Shown: positions 9,960 to 19,687, counted from the first letter of the stretch. The stretch is DNA of 64,000 nucleotides from RYN-133 sp963754285 (GCA_963754285.1 CAVWFN010000020.1:287947-351946), one strand, 5' to 3'. Numbers and translations are program-made. Notes: generated by a model not told the origin, from the letters alone.

Positions 9960-9996
9960 ATCAGCCCGGTCTCCCTCGACGGGAGACCGGGCTGAT
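9960..9996. terminator. Bidirectional hairpin terminator between convergent genes
   Basis: A perfect 16-bp stem (atcagcccggtctccc at 9960-9975 pairing with 9981-9996) closes a 5-base loop. It lies between the plus-strand aldo/keto reductase (stop 9935) and the minus-strand HbhA-like gene (stop 10014). Read on the minus strand it is followed by a pyrimidine-rich tract (tttcgtcttc), so it fits a Rho-independent terminator best in that direction and probably serves both. Confidence 0.85.
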
Positions 9997-10013
9997 CGTG
10001 TAGCTAGCGGTTG

Positions 10014-10904
10014 TTACGCCTTTGCCGCGTTCTTCTTTCGGGTGGCAGCAGCCTTGACGGCCGCGGTGTGGCGCTTGTCGGCGGCCTTCTTACGCGTGGC
10101 GGCGGCCTTCTTGGCAGCGGCCTGCCGGGTTGCGGCAGCCTCGGCGGCGGCAGCCTTCCGAGCCGCGGCCGACTCCTTGGCGGCAGCGCTGCGAGCGGCC
10201 GTCTTGTAGGCGGCGGCGCGATGCGTGGGTGTGGTGCTCACTGCGGCCTCGGCGGCGGGAGTCTCGCGCACCGTGGTGCGGTGGGTCGGCACCTTGCTCG
10301 CCGGCGTCGCGCGTACTGGCGTCGATGTCGTTGCGCGAGCTTCGCGCTTCGCCTGTGCCGAGACACGCGACCGGACCTTCTGCGCCACCGCAGTGACCCC
10401 GTTGGCGAGGCTCTCCACACGGCCGTCGGCGCGCCGGATCACGCGCACGAGCGCCGGGTCGTGGCGCAGGTCGGTCGCCACCTGCTCGCCGCGAACAGCG
10501 AGCTTGGCATACGCGTCCTTGGCCTGGCCGAGCGTTGCCGTCGGGTTGACCTTCCGGACGGAGGTCGCGACGTCGACGGTGCGGCCGACGAGGCTTCCCG
10601 CGGTCGAGGCGATCGCCTGCTGCGCCGTGGTGACGCGCTCGGTGGCTGCGTTGACGCGGGCCTTGGTCGTCTCGACGAGCTTCGCGGGCAGCTCTTCACG
10701 CTGCCTGGTGACGCTCGCCGCGATCGCGTCGCCGGCGCCGAGCGTGGCGTAGGCCTGCCGGCTCAGTGTCGTGACCGCGGTGCGGGACAGGCCCCGCGTC
10801 TCCGCGGGCAGCGCCCGGACCGTCCCGGACACGACGCCCGCGGCGGACTTGCTCTGCTCCAGTGTCGCGCTTGCTGAACTGCGCGCTCTTTCTACGATCG
10901 ACAT
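10014..10904 (-). CDS. HbhA-like coiled-coil protein with Lys/Ala-rich histone-like tail
   Basis: A 296-residue protein. The first half is helical, with heptad-like regions (TTLSRQAYATLGAG, LVETTKARVNAATERV) resembling mycobacterial heparin-binding haemagglutinin. The last ~90 residues are repeats of Ala, Lys and Arg (KKAAATRKKAADKR, KAAATRKKNAAKA), like histone H1-type tails that bind DNA or heparin. The ATG at 10904 is preferred to an earlier in-frame codon at 10934 because an aggagag site precedes it by a few bases. There is no signal peptide. It could act on the nucleoid or at the cell surface; the sequence does not decide. Confidence 0.7.
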   Translation of the reverse strand: MSIVERARSSASATLEQSKSAAGVVSGTVRALPAETRGLSRTAVTTLSRQAYATLGAGDAIAASVTRQREELPAKLVETTKARVNAATERVTTAQQAIASTAGSLVGRTVDVATSVRKVNPTATLGQAKDAYAKLAVRGEQVATDLRHDPALVRVIRRADGRVESLANGVTAVAQKVRSRVSAQAKREARATTSTPVRATPASKVPTHRTTVRETPAAEAAVSTTPTHRAAAYKTAARSAAAKESAAARKAAAAEAAATRQAAAKKAAATRKKAADKRHTAAVKAAATRKKNAAKA

Positions 10905-11106
10905 ATATCTCTCCTGGCTTGTGGGGTGCCGCATACGCCGTGCGCTGAACCAGGATGCGAACCCGGCAGCGCGGCTACGTCGGTCGCAACATGTGTTGTA
11001 CGACGACGATCGCTGGCACTAGCTCCACCCTCACACGGACCTGCTTGCTCTTGCAAGCGGGGGGCAAGCACAGTGAGTGGACGCACACAACGGCGATCCG
11101 GCACGC

Positions 11107-11970
11107 TCACCCGAGCGACAGCGCGGACGCGACCGATGCGAGCGCAGCCACGTGCTCGTCGACCGTCGCGAACCCGGCTCTCATCGTGTTGATCGAGACG
11201 TGGGTGGCGCCGACCTCGCGCCACCGTTCGAGCGCCGCGACGACCTCGTCCGGGCCGTTCTGCCAACTGACGCGGCCTTCCATGCCGAGGGATGCAGGAT
11301 CGCGTCCGGCGTCCGCCGCTGCCTGCTCGACGATCGCGCGCGCCTCGTCCAGCTCGGGGCCTGGCTGGATCTGCGGGAACCAGCCGTCGCCGAGCCGTCC
11401 GGCACGCCGGTAGGCCGCCGGGGACTGCGCGCCGAACCAGATCGGGATCGGCCGCTGTACCGGACGCGGCGCGATGCCCGCACCCACCACCTGCTCGCCG
11501 TCGACCGTGTCGGTGACGGTGGTTTCGGTCCACAGCTTGCGGAGCAGTTCGACCTGCTCGCCGCTGCGCCGGCCCCGCTTGGTGAAGTCCTGACCCAAGC
11601 CCTCGTACTCGACGCGATTCCAGCCGACACCGACGCCGAGGCGGAAGCGGCCGCCGGTCAGCAGGTCGACCTCGGCCGCCTGCTTGGCCACGAGCGCCGT
11701 CTGCCGCTGCGGCAGGATGATCACGCCCGTCACGAGCTCGAGCGACGTGATGCCGGCGAGGAACCCGAACAGCACGAACGGCTCGTGAAAGGTCGTGTTG
11801 ACGTCGTACGGCCCGCGCCACGGCGCGTGCACAGTCGGGTCGGCGCCGAGCACGTGGTCATAGACCAGCAGGTGGCGGTAGCCGAGCTGCTCGACACCTT
11901 GTGCGTAGGCGCGCACGGCGCCCGGATCGCCGCCGAGTTCGGTTTGCGGAAAGATCACACCGATCTGCAT
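11107..11970 (-). CDS. F420-dependent LLM-class oxidoreductase
   Basis: A 287-residue protein of the luciferase-like monooxygenase superfamily, F420-dependent subgroup. It opens with the typical MQIGVIFPQTE and has family blocks YDHVLG, LVTGVIILPQRQ, GRFRLGVGVGWN and PIPIWFGAQSP. These enzymes reduce or oxidise substrates with the deazaflavin F420, a cofactor common in actinobacteria. The start ATG at 11970 lies 45 bases from the divergent diguanylate cyclase, so the two promoters share this gap. The substrate is unknown. Confidence 0.88.
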   Translation of the reverse strand: MQIGVIFPQTELGGDPGAVRAYAQGVEQLGYRHLLVYDHVLGADPTVHAPWRGPYDVNTTFHEPFVLFGFLAGITSLELVTGVIILPQRQTALVAKQAAEVDLLTGGRFRLGVGVGWNRVEYEGLGQDFTKRGRRSGEQVELLRKLWTETTVTDTVDGEQVVGAGIAPRPVQRPIPIWFGAQSPAAYRRAGRLGDGWFPQIQPGPELDEARAIVEQAAADAGRDPASLGMEGRVSWQNGPDEVVAALERWREVGATHVSINTMRAGFATVDEHVAALASVASALSLG

Positions 11971-12015
11971 GTCTTCGACGCTACAGAGCGCGACACGACT
12001 GCCGATGATCCATTT

Positions 12016-13152
12016 ATGACCTCCCGGCGGGCCGCAGAACCGGTTGTGGTTCGGCGTTCGCCGCTCGCTGCGCTGCTGGCCGGCCTGTTTCGGCCGTTGG
12101 CCGGCAGCGGTCGCCGCATCGGCTACTGGCGCCGGCACGTCCTGATCGGAGTGTCGATCACCGAGGTGGCCGCCATTACCGCCGGCATCTACACGATGCT
12201 CAGTCGCACGGGCGTCGCCCACCACCGTCCGGAGATGTTCGTCCTGGTTGGTGCGACGGTGGTGGCCACGCCGTTCCTGATGGTGCTGCCGCTGGAAGCG
12301 ATGCTCAGCCACTCGCGCGGTGCGCTGTTCTTCTACGCCTGGAGCATCGTCGACACAGCCGTGATCACGATCGCCGCCCGCATCGACGGCGGCGGCGCCA
12401 GCCCGCTGACGACCCTGCTGTTCCTCACGCTCGCGTACATGGCGCTGGCCTATCCGCCGAGCGGTGTCGTGGTCGTCGGCGCAGTGATGACCCTCGACTA
12501 CCTGTTCGTGATCTGCCCGCCGCACATCACCTTGTCCGCGACGGTCGTCGCCGTGGTCATGGCCTGCTTCAGCGCGATCTGCGCGCTGGCGTCGGCGAAT
12601 TCGTGGGAGGCGCATGACGCGCAACAGCTGCTGCTGCGCACCGAACAGCTCGTCGCGGCGACCGACCCGCTGACCGGCGTCCTCAACCGGCGGGCCTTCT
12701 TCGATCGACTGCGCACGACCCTCGCCGACCGCGAAACCGATGACGTCCTGGTCTGCCTCATCGATCTCGACGGGTTCAAGGCAGTCAACGACGGCGCCGG
12801 TCACGCCGCAGGTGATGCCGTGCTGATCGCGGTGGGCTACGCGCTCGGTGCGGCGCTGCGCGAGACCGACACCGTGGCCCGCCTCGGTGGCGACGAGTTC
12901 GCCGTCCTCGCCGCCGGCAATCCAGCCGCACCGGACACGTCCAACGTCGCCGAGCGGCTTCGCGAGGCCGTCATCGCCATCGGCGCCGACGTGACGGCGA
13001 GCATCGGCGCGGTCGTCCCGACGCCCGGCGAGCCGCTCGAGGACGTGCTGCACCGCGCCGACATGGCGATGTATCAGGCCAAGAGCGGCGGCGGCAACGG
13101 CGTCTGCTTCAGCTCGGCCGGGCCGCCGTACACCGCGTCACCGGCTGCGTAG
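12016..13152 (+). CDS. Membrane-bound diguanylate cyclase (GGDEF)
   Basis: A 378-residue protein with about five predicted transmembrane helices in the first 200 residues (VLIGVSITEVAAITAGI, VVAVVMACFSAICALA) and a C-terminal GGDEF domain. The active site reads GGDEF at residues 291-295. An RETD inhibitory I-site lies five residues before it, so product feedback by c-di-GMP is expected. Other catalytic blocks are DPLTGVLNRRAF and DLDGFKAVND. It makes the messenger c-di-GMP, opposite in role to the HD-GYP protein at the left edge. ATG 12016 is the first Met after the divergent promoter region. Confidence 0.92.
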   Translation: MTSRRAAEPVVVRRSPLAALLAGLFRPLAGSGRRIGYWRRHVLIGVSITEVAAITAGIYTMLSRTGVAHHRPEMFVLVGATVVATPFLMVLPLEAMLSHSRGALFFYAWSIVDTAVITIAARIDGGGASPLTTLLFLTLAYMALAYPPSGVVVVGAVMTLDYLFVICPPHITLSATVVAVVMACFSAICALASANSWEAHDAQQLLLRTEQLVAATDPLTGVLNRRAFFDRLRTTLADRETDDVLVCLIDLDGFKAVNDGAGHAAGDAVLIAVGYALGAALRETDTVARLGGDEFAVLAAGNPAAPDTSNVAERLREAVIAIGADVTASIGAVVPTPGEPLEDVLHRADMAMYQAKSGGGNGVCFSSAGPPYTASPAA

Positions 13153-14751
13153 CTATTCGGCCCGCCGCAGATCCTTGAGGATTCGCTGGCTCGCCAACCG
13201 GCCCGGCGAGCCGATGACGCAGCCGCCGGGGTGCGTCCCTGACCCGCACTGGTAGTAGCCCTCGAGCGGCGTGCGGTACTGGCTCCAGCCCGGCGCAGGG
13301 CGGAAGAAGTACATCTGCGGGGCGAGGAACTCGCCGGCGAAGATGTTGCCCTCGGTGAGCCCGGTCAGCGCCTCGATGTCCTTGGGAGTCACCACCTCGC
13401 GGTGCAGGACGAGTTCGCCGAAGCCCGGGAAGTGCGACTCCAGGACGGCCTGCGCCTTGTCACCGAACCGCTCACGTTCGGCGTCCCAGTCGCTGCCGCG
13501 CAGGTCGTACGGCGCGTACTGGACGAAGCACGACATGACGTGCTTGCCAGGCGGTGCCATGTCGGGGTCGACCACCGACTGGATCGCCGCGTCGATGTAG
13601 GGCCGTTCGGAGTACCAGCCGTACTTGGCCGCGTCGAATGCCCGCTCGACGTACTCGATCGTCGGGCCGATGTTGATGAATCCGCCGTAGTGGTCGACGG
13701 TGTCCGGCAGCGCCGGGAACACGGGCAGACCGTCGAGGGCGAAGTTCACCTTCGCCGAGACTCCGCGGTAGCGGATGCGCTCGACGTTCTCGACGAGGTC
13801 GGCGGGCAGGGTGCGCGGATCGACGAGGTCGAGGAACGTGTGCCGGGCATCGAGCGCCGACACGACGATCGGCGCCCGGAACTCGGTGCCGTCCTCGAGG
13901 GCCACGCCGACGGCCTGGTCGTCGCGGGTCAGCACCGATGCCACCGGTGAGCCGACGCGGATCTCGGCGCCGAAGCTCTCCGCCGCCCGGGCCACGACCT
14001 GGGTGAACCCGCCGTTGCCGCCCTTGTGGAATGCCCAGGAACCCAGATGACCGTCGTGCTCGCCCATCTTGTGGAACAGCAGCACGAGCCCGGATCCCGG
14101 CGACATCGGACCCACCTTCGAGCCGATGATGCTCGACGACGCGTGGAAGCCCTTCACCGCGTCGTTCTCGAAGTAGTCGTCCAGCCAGTCGGCGGCACTC
14201 CCGGTCAGCAGGCGCACGACGTCGTGCATCACCTTGCGCTCGACACCACCGAGGTGGTTGAGCAGCCACCCGACGTCGGCCTGGTCCTCAGGGTCCTTGC
14301 CGAACACGTTCGGCGGCGGGTTGTCGAACAGCGGCTGCACGGCCTGGACGACCTGGTCGAGGTCGTGGTGGTAGCGGTCGTACGCGTCGGCGTCGTGCGG
14401 CGAGTGCCGCCGGATCTCTTGGATGTTCTGCCCGTGGTCGTCGCCCAGCAGCAGGTAACCGCCGTCCCCGGTCGGGTGGAACGACGACGGCATCATCAGC
14501 GGCAGGAACCCGTGCTGGACGAGGTCGAGCTCGTGGATGATCTCCGGTCGCAACAGGCTCAGCGCGTACGAGAACGTCGTGAAGTGGAAGCCCGGCACGA
14601 GCTCTTCGGTGATCGCCGCACCGCCGACGAACGGACGTTGCTCGAGCACCAGGGTGCGCAGCCCCGCCTTGGCGAGGTAGCCGGCGTTCACCAGACCGTT
14701 GTGGCCGCCGCCGATCACGATCGCGTCGTACTGATGGCTGTGTTCGGTCAT
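13153..14751 (-). CDS. FAD-dependent oxidoreductase, phytoene dehydrogenase (CrtI)-like
   Basis: A 532-residue flavoprotein starting with an FAD-binding Rossmann motif (DAIVIGGGHNGLVNAGYLAK) and the following VLEQRPFVGGAA. The C-terminal FAD motif (GYYQCGSGTHPGGCVIG) is typical of the CrtI/amine-oxidase-like superfamily. Its start overlaps the stop of the GcvT-like gene upstream by four bases (ATGA). That pairing, not carotenoid genes, is the only local clue, so a role in oxidising an amine or fatty substrate is more likely than carotenoid desaturation. Its stop abuts that of the convergent diguanylate cyclase. Confidence 0.82.
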   Translation of the reverse strand: MTEHSHQYDAIVIGGGHNGLVNAGYLAKAGLRTLVLEQRPFVGGAAITEELVPGFHFTTFSYALSLLRPEIIHELDLVQHGFLPLMMPSSFHPTGDGGYLLLGDDHGQNIQEIRRHSPHDADAYDRYHHDLDQVVQAVQPLFDNPPPNVFGKDPEDQADVGWLLNHLGGVERKVMHDVVRLLTGSAADWLDDYFENDAVKGFHASSSIIGSKVGPMSPGSGLVLLFHKMGEHDGHLGSWAFHKGGNGGFTQVVARAAESFGAEIRVGSPVASVLTRDDQAVGVALEDGTEFRAPIVVSALDARHTFLDLVDPRTLPADLVENVERIRYRGVSAKVNFALDGLPVFPALPDTVDHYGGFINIGPTIEYVERAFDAAKYGWYSERPYIDAAIQSVVDPDMAPPGKHVMSCFVQYAPYDLRGSDWDAERERFGDKAQAVLESHFPGFGELVLHREVVTPKDIEALTGLTEGNIFAGEFLAPQMYFFRPAPGWSQYRTPLEGYYQCGSGTHPGGCVIGSPGRLASQRILKDLRRAE

Positions 14752-15959
14752 TGCGCGGACGTCTTCCTCGATGGGTTGAACAGGGGCAGCTTCGCGGTGC
14801 GCGCCCGCACCGTGGTGTTGCGGTGGGCGATGGCGAGTTCCATGCGCACTTCGGTGCCGACAGCAGCCCGGTCGGGACGCACGCGGGCGAGCCCGATGTG
14901 GCGCTGGAGCACCGGCGAATACATGAAGCTCGTGACGTAGCCGAGTTGACTGCCGTCCACGTCGTAGAGCACGGATTCGTACGGCAAGGGGTGCTCCGAT
15001 TTCTCGGGCAGCAGGCCGGCGTCGCGGTGCAGCCGGTCCCAGTCGGCCCAGTCGACCACGATGCCGACCGTCGTCCAGCGTGACGTGCCTTCGGTGAGTT
15101 CGCGGCGGATCGCCTGCCGTCCCATGAAGGCACGGTCGTCCTGCAACAGTTGCGACTTCGGCAGCATCCACCCGACGCCGAGTTCTTTCGGAGTCACCCG
15201 GTCGGCGTCGGTGAAGGCCGTGCGGCTGTTGTGCCACTCGACGTCGATGAGCGGCAGGCCCGCCTCGATCCGCAGCATCATCAGCGCTTCCTCGCCGAAC
15301 GGTCGCATGCTGTGGGGCGCGCCGGCCTCCAGCACCGCGTCGAGCACGTCCACCGCATGCTCCGACTCGACCGTGATCTCGAACCCGAGGTCGCCGGTGT
15401 ATCCCGTGCGCGACACCGTCACCGGCGCGGACGCAACTTTCGCCTGCACGTGATCGAAGAATGCGAGCGAGCCCACCTCGGGCATCAGTGATGACAGCAC
15501 GGCTCGCGATCGCGGCCCCTGCACCGCGAGGATGCCGTACTCGTCCGAGACGTCCTCGAGCTGCACGCGCATCGACCGGCCGAGGTCGGCGAACCAACCG
15601 AGATTGGGACGGGCGGCAGTGAGCAGGAAGTCGTCGTCGGAGTGCCGGAAGACGACGCCGTCCTCCATCACGAAACCGCGGTCGTCGCACCACACGGTGT
15701 ACTGCGCCTGTCCTGGGCGGCAGCGGCGGATGTCTCGCAACAGCGCGCCGGCCAACAGGCGCTCGGCGTCAGGACCGGTGATGCGGTACTTGAACAGCGG
15801 AGAGGTGTCGAAGACACCGACGGCATTGCGGACGGCGAAGTACTCGTGCTTCGGCGCAGAGGTGTAGCGCAGGGGTGACAGGAATCCCTGCCAGTGCGTG
15901 TAGAGCTCCTGCGTGTTCAGCTCGCGCAACCGTGGGTGGAACGGCGTCGTGCGAATCAT
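14748..15959 (-). CDS. GcvT-like aminomethyltransferase family protein
   Basis: A 403-residue protein of the glycine-cleavage T-protein/dimethylglycine-dehydrogenase family, which transfers a one-carbon unit from a methylamine to tetrahydrofolate. Family features are FAVRNAVGVFDTSPLFKYRI, ILAVQGPRSRAVLSSL, the SRTGYTGDLGFEI block and PFGEEALMMLRIEAG. No glycine-cleavage H or P genes are nearby. It sits upstream of and overlaps a FAD oxidoreductase, which suggests demethylation of an N-methyl or O-methyl compound rather than housekeeping glycine cleavage. Confidence 0.85.
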   Translation of the reverse strand: MIRTTPFHPRLRELNTQELYTHWQGFLSPLRYTSAPKHEYFAVRNAVGVFDTSPLFKYRITGPDAERLLAGALLRDIRRCRPGQAQYTVWCDDRGFVMEDGVVFRHSDDDFLLTAARPNLGWFADLGRSMRVQLEDVSDEYGILAVQGPRSRAVLSSLMPEVGSLAFFDHVQAKVASAPVTVSRTGYTGDLGFEITVESEHAVDVLDAVLEAGAPHSMRPFGEEALMMLRIEAGLPLIDVEWHNSRTAFTDADRVTPKELGVGWMLPKSQLLQDDRAFMGRQAIRRELTEGTSRWTTVGIVVDWADWDRLHRDAGLLPEKSEHPLPYESVLYDVDGSQLGYVTSFMYSPVLQRHIGLARVRPDRAAVGTEVRMELAIAHRNTTVRARTAKLPLFNPSRKTSAQ

Positions 15960-15978
15960 CGCCTCACCGTAGCCGTCG

Positions 15979-17959
15979 TCACGGCGCGGGGAAGCGGACC
16001 ACGACCCGGTGACCGTCGAGGACGCCGCGCAACGTGGCCCTCGCCCCGAGCGTGCCGGGTCGCCCAGGCGCCGTGCAGCCGTCCCGTGTGGCCGGGCGCG
16101 CGGAGCTGCAGGTTGACCGAGAGCCGGTTGGCATACCGTCGCCAGGTCGCCGTCCCGCTCACCGCGAGGTCGGACGTGAGCCGCACGCCGTGCAGGTGGA
16201 AGACGGTGGTGCGGTCGCCGGTGTAGCTCCAGTGCCCGCCGCGCAGCCCGACGTCGTGGCCGGAGTAGTTGTTCCACCAGGTGTCGAGCAGATCGGCCAC
16301 GGTCGCGGCCGCAGCCGGCGCGATGCGGCGCTCGGTCAGGCTTCCGCTCCCCCGTCCGGCGGTGACGTTGCGCAGGTATCGCGGGAACAGGCCCATCGCC
16401 CGCACCGGCGGCACCTTCGACGCGCAGCGGTGCTGCGGCCAGTGACCAGGCGTTTGGACGAAGCGGCGCAGGATGCCGACAGCGCAGTGGTCGGTGTCGC
16501 CGTCCGCGGTCACGTGGAAGCTGTTGGCGATCACGATCTGGCGGGCGCGCGGGAACTGTCGGGCCACGATCGCGCCCTCGGCGGGCGTGGTGATCGAGTC
16601 GAGCTCACCGCTGAGCACGAGCGTCGGCACCGACGGATAGCCGTGCGGCGGACGCGGGGGCCCGGCCGGGTTGTCGGACGGCGCCGAACGCCAGCGCGTG
16701 CACCAGTCGAGCTCCGACCAGTCCGAGCGGGCGTACTCGCGGACGGTGAACGGCCCGTAGGTGTGCGGCCACCGCTGGGTGCGGCGAGTGAGCGCGGCGT
16801 GGTACTGCCCGAGCCGGACGCTCGGTGTGACGCTCATGTCGTAGAGCTGCGGGTAGTCGTGGCAGCTGACCGCCGCGTCGAGACCCTCGCTGTAGTCGCG
16901 CACCGGCCCGGCGTTCGTCCCGCCGCCCGTCGCCTGCGCGACCAGACGCAGCAGCGGAGCGCGGTCGCCGCGCAGCCCGGACCGCAGCGCCGCGGTGAAC
17001 TCGCGGTAGAAGTACGGGCCGTAGGTCGCGTCGTAGGCGACCGCCGCGAGGTTGGGCGCGTTGACGGTCACGTGCATCCGGCGGCCGTCGGCGTCGTGCG
17101 AGACACCCCGCCAGGGATGGCGGCGCACTTCGCGGAGCACCTGGTGAATCACCGCCCCGAACTTCGACCCCGCGCGCCGACAGGCCGGTGACCGTTGGCA
17201 GACCTTCGTGAACGAGTTCCGCATCGCCGGCCCCTGCGTGGGGTACCACGCGGTCTCGCCGTAGGTCGGATACGCGCTGTCGAGCACGATGCTGCGCAGC
17301 AGATCGGGATGGCGGCCGGCGAACACCTGGGCGAAGAACGTGCCGTAGGAGTCGCCGTACAGGTCGACGCGGTGCAGCCCGAGCGCCGTGATCACGGCCG
17401 CGAGGTCGTCGGCCGACTGCGCCGTCGTGTAATCGGCACGGCGCGCCCCGAGTCTCAGCGAGCACCGCCGCGCCGCGGCGGAATAGGCGATCGTCAGGTT
17501 CTGCAGCGCCGGGCAGTCGATCGGGTCGGACATCCCGGTCCCGCGCTGGTCGACGAGCAGCAGGTTGCGCCGCGCGAGCAGCGGCCCGTACATCGCGGCG
17601 TACGACGAGCCGCTGGACGTGGTCGCGTAGCCGGGGCCGCCCTCATGCGGGACGAGCGTCCCGAGCACACGGTCGTGCTGATCAGTGGCGGGACGGTAGG
17701 CGAAGCCGATGCGGATGGTGCCGGCTTTTGGGTTTCCCGGCTCCCAGGGCCGGTCGATGTGACCGCACTCGGCGCCTTTGACCACCGAGCAGGGATGTAG
17801 CGAGACCGACCCGACGGTGATGTCTCGTCCCGGTGCCGACGGAGCCGCGTTGTGAGGGTGAACGTCCGGACGCGGACGCTCCGGCGTCGCCATCGCTGAC
17901 GCGGCGGGAACGGCGAGCGCGGCCGCCAACAGAACCGCAGCCACAAGTCGGGTGCGCAT
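15979..17959 (-). CDS. Secreted alpha/beta hydrolase, tripeptidyl aminopeptidase-like (frameshifted near 3' end)
   Basis: A ~660-residue secreted serine hydrolase with a signal peptide (RLVAAVLLAAALAVPAASA). The nucleophile elbow is GDSYG, the acid lies in LVLSGELDSITTP and the histidine in VIANSFHVTADGDTDHC. This arrangement and the C-terminal TAP-like domain match mycolic-acid-bacterium and streptomycete tripeptidyl aminopeptidases. As written, the last ~30 residues turn Arg-rich. From about base 16068 the neighbouring frame gives a normal TAP-like ending (ATLRGVLDGHRVVVRFPAP) stopping at 15979. A one-base shift there is likely. ATG 17959 is chosen; a GTG two codons earlier is possible. Confidence 0.78.
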
Positions 17960-17965
17960 GGGCAC

Positions 17966-18406
17966 AGCATGGCGCTTCGCCCGCCGGACGGGAACACGCC
18001 GCGGCGACCATCCGCCTCGATCAAGTGCTGTGAGGTCAAACGTTCGTCGGCGCAGACGCCCAATCCGAGCGCTAGCTACTGCTTTGATCGAAGTATCGAT
18101 CCGGCTAGGAATCGACCGATTTCATACTTTGATCGTGGAATTCGTAGCCGAAGAACGACGGCTCCCGACGGCCTCGGTCGACGTCGGCGGCATGCGTGGA
18201 TGTCGACTTGCCGCTCCGCTGCGCATGTCTCGAAGCAATGCACCCGTGCGGTTGGCCTTGGGCTCCAGCGCGCGCATTCCACGCTGCGGGATCTATTGTG
18301 GTGCCCGCCTGACGGTTGCGGGTGACTCAACCACCATGCGTGCGACGCTGACCACGTGCGCTCGGGACCGATCCGCCAGAGGTGCGGCTATACCAATACG
18401 AGATCA
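17966..18406. other. Intergenic region without a recognisable gene
   Basis: These ~440 bases separate the TAP-like peptidase from the IS3 element. No frame has convincing codon use, and short open frames here have no ribosome binding site or known motif. The sequence has lower GC around 18060-18130 and contains repeated gatcg-type words. It may carry the peptidase promoter on the minus strand. I see nothing else in it. Confidence 0.5.
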
Positions 18407-18407
18407 C

Positions 18408-18427
18408 TGCTGCACCGAACTGTGACA
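18408..18427 (+). repeat. IS3 element terminal inverted repeat, left
   Basis: Reads tgctgcaccgaactgtgaca. The other end, read inwards, is tgctgcacggatctgtgaca, giving 18 of 20 identical positions. It begins with TG as in most IS3-family ends and lies just outside the end of orfB. Confidence 0.85.
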
Positions 18428-18432
18428 GTCGG

Positions 18433-19318
18433 TTAGGCCGCCTGGTCGGCGGTCTGGCTCATGATCAGTTCGTACTCGATTGGGGTCAAGCGGCCGAGCG
18501 CTGCTTGTCGGCGTCGGCGGTGGTAGGTGCGTTCGATCCAGGTGACGATCGCGATCCGGAGCTGGTCGCGGGTGTCCCAGGTTTGGCGGTTGAGGACGTT
18601 CTTCTGCAGCAGGCTGAAGAAGCTCTCCATGGCGGCGTTGTCGCCGGCGGAGCCGACCTGGCCCATCGATCCGAGCATGCGGTGACGGGTCAGCGCCTGC
18701 TGAAGCTTCCGTGATCGAAATTGCGATCCTCGGTCGGTGTGAAGCACGCAGCCGACGGTGTTCTGGCCCGCGGACGCGCGTCGGGCGACGGCGGTGTCGA
18801 GGGCGGCGACGGCGATCTGGGAGGTCATCCGGTCGCTGATCGAGTAGCCGACGATCCGGCGTGACCACACGTCCTTGATCGCGCAGAGATACAGCTTGCC
18901 TTCCCTCGTGGGGTGTTCGGTCAGGTCGGACAGCCAGACGCTGTTCGGCGCGGGGGCGGTGAACTCGCGGCGCACGAGATCGTCGTGGGCCGGCGCGCCG
19001 ACGCGGGCCTTGGCAGTAACGCTTCTTCTTGCCGAAGCGCGACCACCAGCCGTTGTCGGCGCAGATCCGCCACGCGGTCCGCTCGGCCATGGCCTGGCCG
19101 GCGTCGCGGGCCTCGTCGAGCAGGAACCGGTAGCCGAACTCCGGGTCGTCGCGGTGGGCGTCGAAGATCGCGTTCGCCCGATGCGCCTGGGCCCACTCGG
19201 CGTCGGTGACCGGGTCGGCGAGCCAGGCGTAGTAGTGCTGGCGGTGGAGCTTGAGGACCCGGCACGTCACCGCCACCGGCACCCTGATGCGGGCACCGGC
19301 GGCGGCGAGCTCACTCAC
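18433..19318 (-). pseudogene. IS3 transposase OrfB (DDE integrase, frameshifted)
   Basis: The N-terminal half is read from the GTG at 19318 (VAVTCRVLKLHRQHYYAWL, then FGYRFLLDEARDAG), which is the HTH_21 region. The integrase core is read in another frame from about 19015: NSVWLSDLTEHPTREGKLYL carries the first Asp, VLHTDRGSQFRS the second and NAAMESFFSLLQKN the Glu. The switch occurs just after RFGKK near 19030, where the other frame gives the expected APAHDDLVRREF. Since IS3 OrfB is normally one frame, this break inactivates it, by decay or sequence error. Confidence 0.85.
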
Positions 19319-19624
19319 GAGCGGGTAGAGCCTTTTCCCGGCAGCTGCGCCTGCGACAGATACGCAGCCGCTCGGCGCAGCACCTCGTTCTCCTGCTCCA
19401 ACAACCGGTTGCGGCGCTTGAGCTCGCGCAGCTCGGCCAGCTGATCCGAGGTCGGGCCGGGCTTCACGCCGTCCTCGACATCAGCAGCACGCAGCCACTT
19501 CGACAACGTCATCGGGTGGACCCCGAAATCGGTCGCGATCTGCTCGAGCGTGACGCCCGGCCCGCGATCACGAGCGACCCTGCACGACGTCCTCGCGGAA
19601 CTCCTTGGGGAACGGCTTCGGCAC
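19315..19624 (-). pseudogene. IS3 transposase OrfA (frameshifted)
   Basis: A GTG at 19624 follows a ggaagga ribosome binding site and starts PKPFPKEFREDVVQ, the usual OrfA opening. One extra base near 19581 then leads to an early stop. The next frame restores RVARDRGPGVTLEQIATDFG and the helix-turn-helix HPMTLSKWLRAAD, followed by a leucine-zipper region (LAELRELKRRNRLLEQENEV). The product would bind the element ends. Its stop overlaps the GTG of orfB. Confidence 0.82.
19331..19338 (-). promoter_or_regulatory. Candidate programmed -1 frameshift site of the IS3 element
   Basis: On the minus strand the end of orfA reads gggaaaagg. A -1 slip on the AAAA run joins orfA to orfB through RLYPLVSELAAAG, which matches the usual IS3 transframe region. 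Known IS3 elements make their OrfAB transposase this way. The site is judged from sequence only. Confidence 0.55.
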
Positions 19625-19667
19625 AGCAACATCCTTCCAGCCCGGCCCTCGGCCAAGCCATCTCAGA

Positions 19668-19687
19668 TGTCACAGATCCGTGCAGCA
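19668..19687 (-). repeat. IS3 element terminal inverted repeat, right
   Basis: Reads tgtcacagatccgtgcagca on the plus strand, the inverted partner of 18408-18427 with two mismatches. It marks the orfA-proximal end of the element, next to the hxs cassette. Confidence 0.85.

Larger units (their letters stand above)
18408..19687 (-). mobile_element. IS3-family insertion sequence
   Basis: A 1280-bp element with terminal inverted repeats (18408-18427 and 19668-19687) and two overlapping transposase frames on the minus strand, orfA upstream of orfB. OrfA has the IS3 helix-turn-helix and leucine zipper; OrfB has the DDE integrase core. A candidate -1 slippage site joins them. No clear 3-4 bp target duplication flanks it, so it may be old or one flank rearranged. 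Both frames contain single-base breaks, so it is inactive as written. Its right end lies about 55 bases from the end of hxsC. Confidence 0.9.

Noticed and set aside
11107..13053. 648-residue minus-strand open frame opposite the diguanylate cyclase
   Set aside because: Only its last 287 residues are a real protein (F420 oxidoreductase). The rest is the Arg/His-rich antisense shadow of the GGDEF gene.
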